Origin: Penaeus vannamei
Lineage: Eukaryota; Arthropoda; Malacostraca; Decapoda; Penaeidae
Length of the DNA stretch: 10,000 nucleotides
Assembly (NCBI RefSeq): GCF_042767895.1
Contig: NC_091576.1
Span: 29,943,821-29,953,820 of the forward strand
Direction of reading: 5' to 3'
Every line of letters starts with the position of its first letter. Within the stretch, counting starts at the first letter, position 1. Below, piece after piece: positions 1-6,669 of this stretch. The translations under genes and the position numbers were made by a program. Under the pieces are notes generated by a model. The model was not told the DNA's origin, made no database searches, and worked only from the letters and a program-made list of their open reading frames with translations.

Positions 1-118
1 GAGCGATCGCTGGCCGGAATCGGGGCAACGGCGCCGCTGTCGGGGCTTACGGCCGTCGGTGTCGCTCGGTTCCTCAGGAGCCGCGCACTCTGATGATGGA
101 GATCGGATGCTCAACGCT
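1..118. other. CpG-dense unique segment at window edge
   Basis: This GC-rich, non-repetitive stretch contains about 17 CpG dinucleotides by my count, far more than the AT-rich or CpG-free repeats beside it. All three forward frames are open from the window start for at least 90 bases; frame 1 stops at 91-93. That could be the 3' end of a coding exon that begins outside the window, but short GC-rich DNA often lacks stops by chance. I recognise no protein family. It stops abruptly at the alternating purine-pyrimidine tract that starts near 121. A CpG-island fragment or a piece of a dispersed repeat are equally possible. Confidence 0.45.
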
Positions 119-120
119 GT

Positions 121-368
<248 letters not shown>

Positions 369-400
369 TTATTTATTTATGTATATATACATATATATAT

Positions 401-417
401 GTGTGTGTGTGTGTGTG
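401..417. repeat. Short (GT)n microsatellite
   Basis: About eight GT units after a TA run. On the same strand this is the complement of the CA array at 266-317, so the whole block has CA-TA / TA-TG inverted symmetry. Confidence 0.9.
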
Positions 418-880
418 CATAAATTTATGAGCTCCTATTTTCCGAAGTGATATTTTAAAACTTGGTGGATTGGTGCGGTGCACATGAGAAGTGTTTTATG
501 GGCATTTACCTTATATATTCATTATACAGCCTATGTGAACCCTTTAGGCAAGATGGTCGGTTATGAAGCTCATGATTGTTGTTATCTTTGGTGTTCTTGT
601 ATGCGTTGTTATTGTTTTGTTATTATGTTTATTCTTGTTTTTGTCATCGGCAGTTATCGTCGTGTTGGTATGTTCCTTCCCATAAGTGTTTGTATTGGTA
701 TCGTCAGTTTTGCATCTTTATTTTTTTATTATTCTATTTTTTTATTATTTTATTATTTTTTTATTTTATTTATTTTTGATATATATTATGTATTATTATT
801 ATTTTATTTATCATTATTATTTTGTTGTTGTTGCAAATTTCGTCGGGGAATCTTTTGATAAAGATGGATGAAGTTCATGG
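418..880. other. AT/T-rich non-coding sequence without recognisable gene
   Basis: Unique but T-rich DNA that becomes TTTA/TTAT-like from about 719 to 835. A forward open frame covers 478-858, but its translation is mainly Phe, Leu, Ile, Tyr and Cys from T-rich codons. It has no recognisable domain, and its second half comes from the ATT-like repeat. I see no RNA gene or transposon end. Confidence 0.5.
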
Positions 881-1077
881 ATAAAAGTTTTCATCTTCTT
901 GCTGTGTATCGCATTCCTTTCCGTCTCTCCTCCATTTTTTCGTCTCCATTTATCAGCTGCATCTTCTCCCATTTCCCATTTCCCGCTACGTTTCTTCTCC
1001 ACTTCTCCATTCCTCATTTTATTCTTCTCCATCATTTTATTTCTTCTGTATTTTTTTCATTTTTTTCTTAAATTATC
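881..1077. other. Pyrimidine-rich transition segment
   Basis: Imperfect TTC/TCC/ATTT-rich sequence, including several loosely related TTCTCCATT-like words (for example near 965-1035). It precedes a sharp strand switch to purine-rich DNA near 1078. No coding signal is visible. Confidence 0.5.
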
Positions 1078-1430
1078 TTCTGAGAGGGTATGAGGCAGGT
1101 GGATAATGGGTGGGGAAGGGGAGGGAGAAGAGAGGGGAAGGAGAGGGAGAAGGAGGGTAAAGAAAGGAAGGAGAAGAGATAGGAGACGAAAGTGGGAGGA
1201 TGGAGAAGCGAGGCGAAGACAGGAAGTAGAGAAGGGAAGAAGAAAGGAAGTAGAGAAGGGAAGAAGAAAGGAAGTAGAGAAGGGAAGAAGAAAGGAAGTA
1301 GAGAAGGGAAGAAGAAAGGAAAGCGGAAGAATAGGGAAAATAGATAAGGAGGACGAAGAAAACAAGGAAAAGATGTGGAGAAGAGAAGGGAAAGGAGAAG
1401 AAAGGGGAGTGATTGAGTGGGAGTCGAAAT
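1078..1430. repeat. Purine-rich (GGA/GAA) block
   Basis: Nearly all purine on the plus strand, built from GGA, GAA and AGG words, and containing the ordered 24-bp tandem repeat described separately. The frame through it gives Lys-Glu-Gly-Arg low-complexity sequence and continues unbroken into the Ser-Leu repeat of the CT array, which shows it is an artefact. Confidence 0.9.
1222..1317. repeat. 24-bp minisatellite, four copies
   Basis: Four tandem 24-bp units start at 1222, 1246, 1270 and 1294; each begins GGAAGTAGAGAAGGG. The units appear identical, which implies recent tandem duplication within the older purine block. Since 24 is a multiple of three, the units translate as a false eight-residue protein repeat (EVEKGRRK). 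Confidence 0.95.
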
Positions 1431-1453
1431 ACCTCGGGTGTGAGTACGCGCCC

Positions 1454-1470
1454 GGGGGGGGGGGGGGGGG
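1454..1470. repeat. Poly(G) run of 17
   Basis: Seventeen consecutive G directly after CCC at 1451-1453. It sits in the short gap (about 1431-1493) between the purine block and the polypyrimidine block. The exact length is uncertain because such runs are hard to sequence and assemble. It can form a G-quadruplex. Confidence 0.85.
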
Positions 1471-1493
1471 TTATCGCCTTGGCATCTCGTTTT

Positions 1494-1516
1494 CTCTCGC
1501 TCTCTCTCTTTCTCTC

Positions 1517-1560
<44 letters not shown>

Positions 1561-1563
1561 TCG

Positions 1564-1628
<65 letters not shown>

Positions 1629-1657
1629 CTCTTACTCTTTCTCTCTCTTTCTTTCTT

Positions 1658-1732
<75 letters not shown>

Positions 1733-1743
1733 CTCTCTCTCTT

Positions 1744-1782
<39 letters not shown>

Positions 1783-1802
1783 CTCTCTCTCTCTCTCTCT
1801 CT

Positions 1803-1838
<36 letters not shown>

Positions 1839-2060
1839 CCTCTCCCGCCTCTCCCTTCGTTTCCCCTTTCTCTCACTCTCCTTCATTTCTCTTTTCTCTC
1901 TTCTTTCACTTATCTCCACTTTTTACTCTTTATTTTCCTATGTTTATTCTCTTCGTTTACTTTCTCTCCCTCTCTCTCGTTCTCTCTCTTTCTTCTCTTC
2001 TCTTCTATTCTGTTCTCTTCTCTTTTCTTCTCTTCTCCTCTCTTCGCCTATCTTTCTGGT
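1494..2060. repeat. Long (CT)n polypyrimidine block
   Basis: More than 550 bases almost entirely of C and T. Pure CT runs occur at 1568-1625 (29 units) and 1667-1726 (30 units), with TTTCT-type interruptions between them. After about 1838 it decays into mixed TCTTC/TTTCC sequence. Mirror symmetry and pyrimidine purity make it a classic candidate for triplex (H-DNA) formation. Forward frames give Ser-Leu repeats and reverse frames Arg-Glu repeats; neither is a gene. Confidence 0.97.
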
Positions 2061-2376
2061 TATGAAAGGTAAAAGGGTATGAATGAAAACTCCATCAGAA
2101 ATTAGATGTGATAATTATTAGATTCTAAAAAAATATATATTGAGAGGAAGAAAGCGAGATTAAGATAAAGAATGAAATCCAGGATGAAAGAAAAAATGGA
2201 TTTTGGAAGGAAGGAGAGTCGTGAAAAAAGAATATACTCAAAAGGGAAAAAAGAAAAAAAAATTATACTGTCATACCAAAGAAATTGGTGTGAATGAAAA
2301 TAGCCAAAGAGAAAAAGGGGAAAGACACAAATTAAGGGAATGGAATGAAGAACGGTAAGAGTAAGGGAAGTAATGA
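2061..2376. other. A-rich unique sequence, no gene seen
   Basis: A/G-rich but not regularly repetitive sequence between the CT block and the AAC/ACC array, with short A runs (for example near 2258). No open frame, tRNA-like motif or terminal inverted repeat is visible. Confidence 0.5.
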
Positions 2377-3031
2377 AACAAGAACAACAACAACAATAAC
2401 AGCAGCAATAAAAAACAACAACAACAAGAGCAACAGCAGCAGCGACAGCAATAACATCACCAACAACAAAACAAGGAAAAAAAACTGTAACAGTAACAGA
2501 AATAACAACAAAACGACGCCGCCAGCAACATCAACAACACCACCACCAACATCAACAACAACAATAACGAAAACAAAAACATCACCACCACCAACAACAA
2601 CAACATCGACAACAACAATAACAAAGACAAAAACACCATCACCACCACCACCAACAACAACACCAACAACAACAACAACAACAACAACAACACCAACACC
2701 AACAACTACAACAACAACACCACCACCAACAACAACACCACCAACAGCAACACCAACAACACCACCAAAACAACAACACCAACAACACCACCAAAACAAC
2801 AACACCACAATCACCACCACCACCATCAACAACAACACCAACAACAACAACAACAACACAACCACCACCACCATCAACAACAACACAACCAACAACAACA
2901 ACAACACCACCACCAACAACAACAACAACACCACCACCACCATCAACAACAATAGCACCAACACCAACAACAACAACACCACCACCAACAACAACAACAC
3001 CAACAACAACAACAACAACAACAACTACAAC
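2377..3031. repeat. AAC/ACC trinucleotide array (about 650 bp)
   Basis: An almost G-free stretch of interspersed AAC and ACC (CAA/CCA) triplets with ATC, AGC and ATA variants. It begins as a diverged AAC/AAT/AGC mix and becomes purer after about 2650. Because the triplet register is kept, all forward frames are long and give Asn/Thr repeats, while reverse frames give Val/Leu/Gly repeats. The pattern suggests one AAC array that spread and picked up an ACC variant which then expanded inside it. Confidence 0.96.
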
Positions 3032-3032
3032 A

Positions 3033-3170
3033 CCGAGAGCCAACCTCGGGACGCGGAACTGGAAACGGAACCCGACGGCGACCCTCGTTTCGTTGCGCCG
3101 GAAGTTGTCGCTCGCCCGCCCGACCGACGCGTTCGGATCCGCCCGACGCACGCCGACTCCCGCGGGTGGT
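3033..3170. other. CpG-dense unique islet
   Basis: About 28 CpG in about 140 bases by my count, with sharp borders against the CpG-free AAC/ACC array on the left and the CpG-free purine block on the right. The forward frame continuing from the array reads on to a stop near 3170, but I recognise no domain. It may be an exon fragment, a CpG-island piece or part of a dispersed GC-rich repeat. Confidence 0.5.
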
Positions 3171-3665
3171 GACGGAGGGAGAGAGGGAGAAGGGGAAGGA
3201 GGGAGAAGGGGAAGGGGGAGAGGGGAGAGAGGGAGAAGGGGAAGGGGGAGAGGGAGAAGTAAAAGGAGAGAGGGAGAAGGGGAAGGAAAGGAGGGAGGGA
3301 GAGAGGGAGAAGGGGAAGGGGGAGAGGGAGGGAGAGAGGGAGAAGGGGAAGGGGAAGGGGAGGGAGAGGGAGAAGGGGAAGGAAAGGAGGGAGAAGGGGA
3401 AGGAGGGGAGGGGGTGGAGAGAGGGAGAAGGAGGAAGGAAAGGAGGGAGGGAGAAGGAGAAGTAAGAGGAGAGAGGGAAAAGGAGAAGGAGGAGAGGGAG
3501 AGGGAGAAATAGAGGGTAGAGAGAAGAAAGAAAAAATGAAGAAAAAAATGAAACTCCCGTTGGTGTTAGTGAGAGAGAAAAAAAGAAGAAAGAGAAAGAA
3601 GGGAAAGGAAGAGGAAGAGAAGAAGGCGAAGGAGAGATAAACAAATAGATAAAGAGAGGGAGAGG
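3171..3665. repeat. Purine-rich GGGA/GAAGG block
   Basis: About 500 bases of nearly pure purine. The 19-bp word GAGAGGGAGAAGGGGAAGG recurs at 3181, 3227, 3268, 3301 and 3334, with spacings of 46, 41, 33 and 33 bases. The array is therefore an irregular minisatellite, not a simple microsatellite. The last part (about 3500-3665) is more A-rich. Gly-Glu-Arg translations are artefacts. Confidence 0.93.
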
Positions 3666-3795
3666 AAGAGGGAAGGGAAGCGATGGACCGCCGCCGTCAG
3701 CTGTTACGCTAGGGAAGGTGTCGGCGAATAGGGGGGGGGGAGCGGAAGGGAAGGGGGGGGTAGAGAAGGTCGAGCGACAGGTGGCGCTGTGATTT
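3666..3795. other. Short unique segment with G10 and G8 runs
   Basis: Mixed sequence with a CpG-containing start (about 3680-3730), a run of ten G at 3731-3740 and eight G at 3753-3760. No gene seen. Confidence 0.5.
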
Positions 3796-4192
3796 TCTAT
3801 TTTATTTGTTTATTTATTTATTTGTTTATTTTGATACGTTTATATTACTTATTTTGATGTTTGATTATTCCTTTTGTTTATCACTCTCATAAACCGCTAT
3901 CATCAAATATCATCATCGTTATTATTATTATTATTATTTGTCAGCGTGAGATTCTTTCTGATGGGTGAATCGTGCGTTTGCGTGTGTCGTGAAGCTATTT
4001 GTCATTTGTCATATTTTGTCATTTGTCTGTCATGATCATTGCCACTTATATGAATTTTTTTTTCTGATTTTTTTTTTTTTTTTTTTTTTTTAAGAAATCA
4101 ACGCAAACTTTGATTTTTTATTATTATTATTCTATTTTTTCATACCATGTTTTGGATTTGATGCAAACTTTGATTTGTTTTATTTTTATTTC

Positions 4193-4193
<1 letters not shown>
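3796..4193. repeat. AT-rich region with TTTA/TTA runs and T24
   Basis: Contains TTTA-type repeats (about 3796-3832), a short TTA array (about 3918-3939) and T-rich sequence. A 14-base word, GCAAACTTTGATTT, occurs at 4103 and again at 4163, exactly 60 bases apart, suggesting a small local duplication. The middle (3940-4050) is unique, with several TCATTTGTC-like words. No gene is seen. Confidence 0.6.
4068..4091. repeat. Poly(T) run of 24
   Basis: Twenty-four consecutive T. Read on the minus strand this is a poly(A) tract and could mark the 3' end of an old retrotransposed sequence, but I see no recognisable body next to it. Confidence 0.85.

Positions 4194-4223
<30 letters not shown>
4194..4223 (-). 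repeat. (AAT)10 tail of the candidate SINE
   Basis: Ten ATT units on the plus strand (AAT on the minus strand), placed where a SINE 3' tail would lie and followed directly by the putative target-site repeat. Many arthropod SINEs and LINEs end in short tandem repeats rather than poly(A), which fits. Confidence 0.8.
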
Positions 4224-4224
<1 letters not shown>

Positions 4225-4324
4225 CTTTTTTTTATTCCACGTTCGGGATTCGTTAAAGGAAGGAACACAAACCCTTTTTTTTCAGTCGTTCGGATTCCTT
4301 TAGCGATATTAAGCCCGAGTGTGG

Positions 4325-4400
4325 TGCGGAATTCGAACTCCTCTCTCGGCAATTATTTACTGTAATTAGGCATTTATCCGTTAAATGAACCACTTCCGCA
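4325..4400 (-). promoter_or_regulatory. Putative RNA polymerase III internal promoter (A and B boxes)
   Basis: This is the tRNA-like head of the candidate SINE. The A-box-like word is at its 5' end and the B-box-like TTCGAA core is near 4332-4338. The head cannot form a normal T arm, because the TTCC that would close it is also part of the terminal 7-bp pairing. It is therefore a degenerate relic, not a functional tRNA. Confidence 0.4.
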
Positions 4401-4406
4401 ATTTCT

Positions 4407-4620
4407 GTAGAATTACCCGCCATGTGCTTTCATCGCTGAGGCCTTTTCCGCGTTTCTGTTGTTTTCTTCTTTCGTTTTCCCATTTTTTTCTTCTTCGTTT
4501 TATTTATTCATATTTTTTGAGGTTCTTTGCTGTCTGTACGTTCTTTTAGTTGTTCTCTTTTTCCTCGTCTTATTCTTCCTCATTTTCCTCCTCCTTCTCC
4601 TCTTCTTCCTTCTCCTCCTC
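4407..4620. other. T/C-rich segment, no gene
   Basis: A short unique part (4407-4450) followed by TTC/TCC/TTT-rich sequence up to the strand switch at about 4621. No coding evidence. Confidence 0.55.
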
Positions 4621-4770
4621 CTGGAGAAAGAGGAAAGAAAAAGAAAGAGAGAAAGGCGCGAGAGAGAGACAGAGACAGAGACAGAGAGACAGACACAGAA
4701 AGAAAGATAAAAAGAAGCCACCAAATATTGTAAAAGCAAGACAGACAGACAAAGATAGAAACGGAGAAAA
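4621..4770. repeat. Purine-rich segment with AGAGAC/ACAG repeats
   Basis: Begins at an abrupt pyrimidine-to-purine switch (CTCCTGGAG at about 4617-4625). It contains a GAGACA/CAGA-type microsatellite (about 4663-4700) and later ACAG repeats (about 4740-4753). The inverted relation to the preceding TCC-rich stretch could form a hairpin. Confidence 0.75.
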
Positions 4771-4784
4771 CCTCCCTCCACCCT

Positions 4785-4933
4785 TCCCCTCATCCCCTCC
4801 ACTCCCCTCCACCCCTCCCCTCACTCCCTCCACCCTCCCCTCACTCCCTCCACTCCCCTCCACCCCTCCCCTCACTCCCTCCACTCCCCTCCACCCCTCC
4901 CCTCACTCCCTCCACTCCCCTCCACCCCCCCCA
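4785..4933. repeat. 31-bp C-rich minisatellite
   Basis: The word TCACTCCCTCCAC occurs at 4821, 4841, 4872 and 4903. The last two intervals are exactly 31 bases, and the 20-base first interval reflects a truncated unit. From 4771 to 4936 the plus strand contains no G at all, so the minus strand is a C-free, G-rich sequence with many GGGG and GGAGG words. Confidence 0.93.
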
Positions 4934-4935
4934 TC

Positions 4936-5078
4936 TGGAACCGCATGGAACCGCCGCCGGGAACTTGGCCCGAATGGGAATGAACTCGGAATCGGTTCCC
5001 AGTTGTACCGGAATGCGTATGTGCCGGGAATTCTTGCGTTCGCGCGGTCGGGGGAGTTGCTCTGGGGGTCGGGGCTCG
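4936..5078. other. Unique GC-moderate islet
   Basis: Non-repetitive, CpG-containing sequence between the 31-bp minisatellite and the TTG array. It has a small tandem TGGAACCGC duplication near 4936-4955. A forward frame is open through it but continues into the TTG repeat, and I recognise no protein. Confidence 0.45.
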
Positions 5079-5375
5079 TGTTGTTGTTGTTGTTGTTGTT
5101 AATGTTGTTGTTGTTTATTTTGTCGTTAATTTTGTTGTTGTTGTTTTTGTTGATATTCTTAGTGTTGTTTTTGTTAATGTTGTTGATGTTAATGTTGTTA
5201 ATTTTGTTGTTGTTTTTGTTGATATTATTAGTGTTGTTATTGTTAATGCTTTTGCTGTTGTTGATGTTGTTAATATTGTTGTTGATTTTGATGCTGTTGA
5301 TGATGTTGTTGATGTTATTAATATTGTTGATTTTGATGCTGTTGTTGAAGTTGTTGTTGTTGGTGGTGGTGGTGG
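5079..5375. repeat. TTG/TTA/ATG trinucleotide array with internal duplications
   Basis: Starts with a pure TTG run (5079-5100) and continues as a mix of TTG, TTA, ATG and TTT, ending in (GGT)n at about 5360-5373. Larger duplications sit on top of the triplets. A block starting TTAATTTTGTTGTTG occurs at 5127 and 5198 (69-71 bases apart), and TAATATTGTTG...TTTTGATGCTGTTG occurs at 5271 and 5319 (48 bases apart). No gene is present; Leu-rich and Thr/Asn-rich frames are artefacts. Confidence 0.93.
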
Positions 5376-5480
5376 GGGGAGGGTCTTGATTTTTATTGTT
5401 GTTATGATTATTGTTATTGGTGCGATCATTGTATTTTTGTTATCAGTATAACTCTTAGTGTTTTTGGTATTATTATGATT
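5376..5480. other. T-rich transition segment
   Basis: Diverged TTG/TTA/ATT sequence between two purer arrays, with a little unique sequence (5420-5465). Nothing else seen. Confidence 0.5.
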
Positions 5481-5715
5481 GTAATTTATTTTATTATTAT
5501 TATTATCATCATCATCATTATTATGATTACTATTACAGTTACTATTACCATCATCATTATTATTATTGTTACTGTAATTTATTTTCTTATTATTATCATT
5601 ATCATTATTGTTATTACTATTACAATTACTATTACCATTATCATTACTATTATTATTATTATATATATTTTTTATTGTTATCATTATTATTTTTATTATT
5701 ATTATCATCAATGCT
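5481..5715. repeat. ATT/ATC array containing a duplicated ~90-bp block
   Basis: An ATT, ATC and ACT triplet mixture. GTAATTTATTTT appears at 5481 and 5574 (93 bases apart), and ACTATTACCAT appears at 5541 and 5628 (87 bases apart). The region is thus two diverged copies of a block of about 90 bases with a few triplets gained or lost. It ends near 5715, where unique sequence starts. Confidence 0.9.
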
Positions 5716-6120
5716 GTCTCCGCCTCTGGATTTACTGGATTGACGGAATTAGACGTAATAAACAACGATTTTTTTTCTTTCATTTTATTATTTACTCGTC
5801 CGAAAATCACTCATTTCGATCTCCGTCTCCGATTTCGTGATTCGACCTCTTCTGCCGCCGTTTAAAATCTCTTCATTCGAATTATTCTACATTTTATCGA
5901 TCGGCGAGGTAATAAATTCCTATCAAACGGATCAATTAAAAAAAAAAAAAATCTGTCAATCATCCCCCGCGCGACAGCTTGTGAAATTTCAGGGTTGTGT
6001 CACGGTTCCTCTCGCTGTTATGTCACCCGGATGTAGTGTTGCGAGAGAGTGGGCGGGGGCGTGAGGGCGTTTGTTGGTAGGTAGGCGGGTTTGTAGGTGG
6101 AGTGTTAGTAGGATCGTGTG
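5716..6120. other. Longest non-repetitive stretch; no gene recognised
   Basis: About 400 bases of ordinary-complexity sequence. It contains several TTCGA/TCCG words (5810-5890), an AATAAA at 5911-5916, an A14 run at 5938-5951, and GC-richer sequence with CpGs (5960-6070). Small GGTAGG/GGGCG words follow at 6045-6105. Forward open frames here are short and show no recognisable domain. This is the best part of the window for a repeat-library or transcript comparison. Confidence 0.5.
5911..5951 (+). other. AATAAA followed by A14: possible retrocopy 3' end
   Basis: The hexamer AATAAA at 5911-5916 is followed 21 bases later by fourteen A (5938-5951). That is the usual spacing between a polyadenylation signal and the poly(A) tail of an mRNA copy inserted into a genome. 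No recognisable gene body precedes it and I could not identify clear target-site repeats, so chance in AT-rich DNA remains likely. Confidence 0.25.
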
Positions 6121-6357
6121 TTCTCTCTTCTCCTTTTTGTTTTTGTTCTTTGTTTTCGTCTTCCTCGACTTTGTCTTCTTCTACTTCTTCGTCGTCGTCT
6201 TCGCCTTCCTCCTCTTCTTCTTCCTCTTGCTTTTCTTCTTCTTCTTCTTCTTCTTCTTCTTGTTCTTCCTTCTCATCTTCTTCCCTTTCATCTTTCGTTT
6301 CTTCGTGTTTCGTTCTCGTGATTTCCTCCTTCATCTCCATCTCCATCATCCTCATCT
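6121..6357. repeat. TTC/TCC/GTC pyrimidine trinucleotide array
   Basis: TTC-dominated triplets with TCC and TCG variants; the purest TTC run is at about 6234-6261. The reverse frames give poly-Glu and the forward frames poly-Ser or poly-Phe; these are repeat artefacts. Confidence 0.93.
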
Positions 6358-6385
6358 AAGTCCTTTTCCCCTTTCTCCTTTACTT

Positions 6386-6396
6386 CCCCCCCCCCC
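6386..6396. repeat. Poly(C) run of 11
   Basis: Eleven consecutive C, the complement of the G runs elsewhere in the window, ending exactly where A/T-rich sequence leading to the 39-bp minisatellite begins. Confidence 0.85.
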
Positions 6397-6449
6397 AAAT
6401 TAAAAATTATTCTAATACTTCCACTAATACTAATACTGAATACTGAATA

Positions 6450-6669
6450 CTGAATAATAAACACTAATAAATAATGATAAATAAATAACTGAATAATAAA
6501 CACCAATAAATAATGATAAATAAATAACTGAATAATAAACACCAATAAATAATGATAAATAAATAACTGAATAATAAACACTAATAAATAATGATAAGTA
6601 AATAACTGAATAATAAACACTAATAAATGATAATAGATAAATAACTGAATAAAAGACACTAATACTGAG
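6450..6669. repeat. 39-bp AT-rich minisatellite, five full copies plus partial
   Basis: Units beginning CTGAATAATAAACAC (or a one-base variant) start at 6450, 6489, 6528, 6567 and 6606, every 39 bases without exception. A partial, diverged sixth copy starts at 6645. Units differ by single substitutions (C/T at one site, A/G at another), and the fifth has a rearranged interior. Just before it (about 6434-6455) a 7-bp TACTGAA unit repeats three times, a possible seed. As 39 is a multiple of three, the minus strand has a false open frame with a 13-residue repeat. Confidence 0.97.

Larger units (their letters stand above)
4194..4400 (-). mobile_element. Candidate tRNA-derived SINE
   Basis: Read on the minus strand from 4400, this resembles a short interspersed element. 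Such elements are copied by LINE reverse transcriptase and transcribed by RNA polymerase III from internal A and B boxes. From 4401 downward the sequence TTGCGGAAGTGG matches the A-box pattern at all but one defined position. About 60 bases further on, GAGTTCGAATTCC (4340-4328) resembles a B box with one extra base. TGCGGAA (4400-4394) and TTCCGCA (4331-4325) are perfect complements and bound a 76-nt, tRNA-sized head. A non-tRNA body follows, and the element ends in (AAT)10 at 4223-4194. The six-base direct repeat ATTTCT (plus strand) lies exactly at both ends, 4188-4193 and 4401-4406, fitting a target-site duplication. The wide A-B spacing suggests a class II (Leu/Ser-like) ancestor or divergence. 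The family is unknown to me. Confidence 0.55.

Noticed and set aside
478..858. Hydrophobic 126-codon frame resembling a membrane protein
   Set aside because: The hydrophobicity comes from T-rich codons and the second half is TTTA/ATT repeat; no recognisable family or conserved motif.
1106..2065. A 319-codon forward open frame with an eight-residue repeat followed by Ser-Leu repeats
   Set aside because: It is made of a 24-bp purine minisatellite followed by a CT array; stop-free repeats explain its length, and there is no domain or normal composition.
2345..3172. A 275-codon Asn/Thr-rich forward frame and the matching Val/Leu/Gly-rich reverse frames
   Set aside because: Translation of AAC/ACC triplets in several frames on both strands is open, which is expected for a microsatellite and not for a gene.
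4325..4400. Functional tRNA gene
   Set aside because: The length and terminal pairing fit, but no proper T arm or anticodon arm can be drawn, the B box is imperfect, and a body and tail follow; a SINE head is the better reading.
4550..5389. A 279-codon forward frame across pyrimidine, purine, minisatellite and TTG segments
   Set aside because: It crosses several unrelated repeats with abrupt composition changes and ends in poly-Leu; no domain is recognisable.
6450..6669. CRISPR-like regular repeats
   Set aside because: The units are directly tandem with no unique spacers, and the context is eukaryotic repeat DNA.
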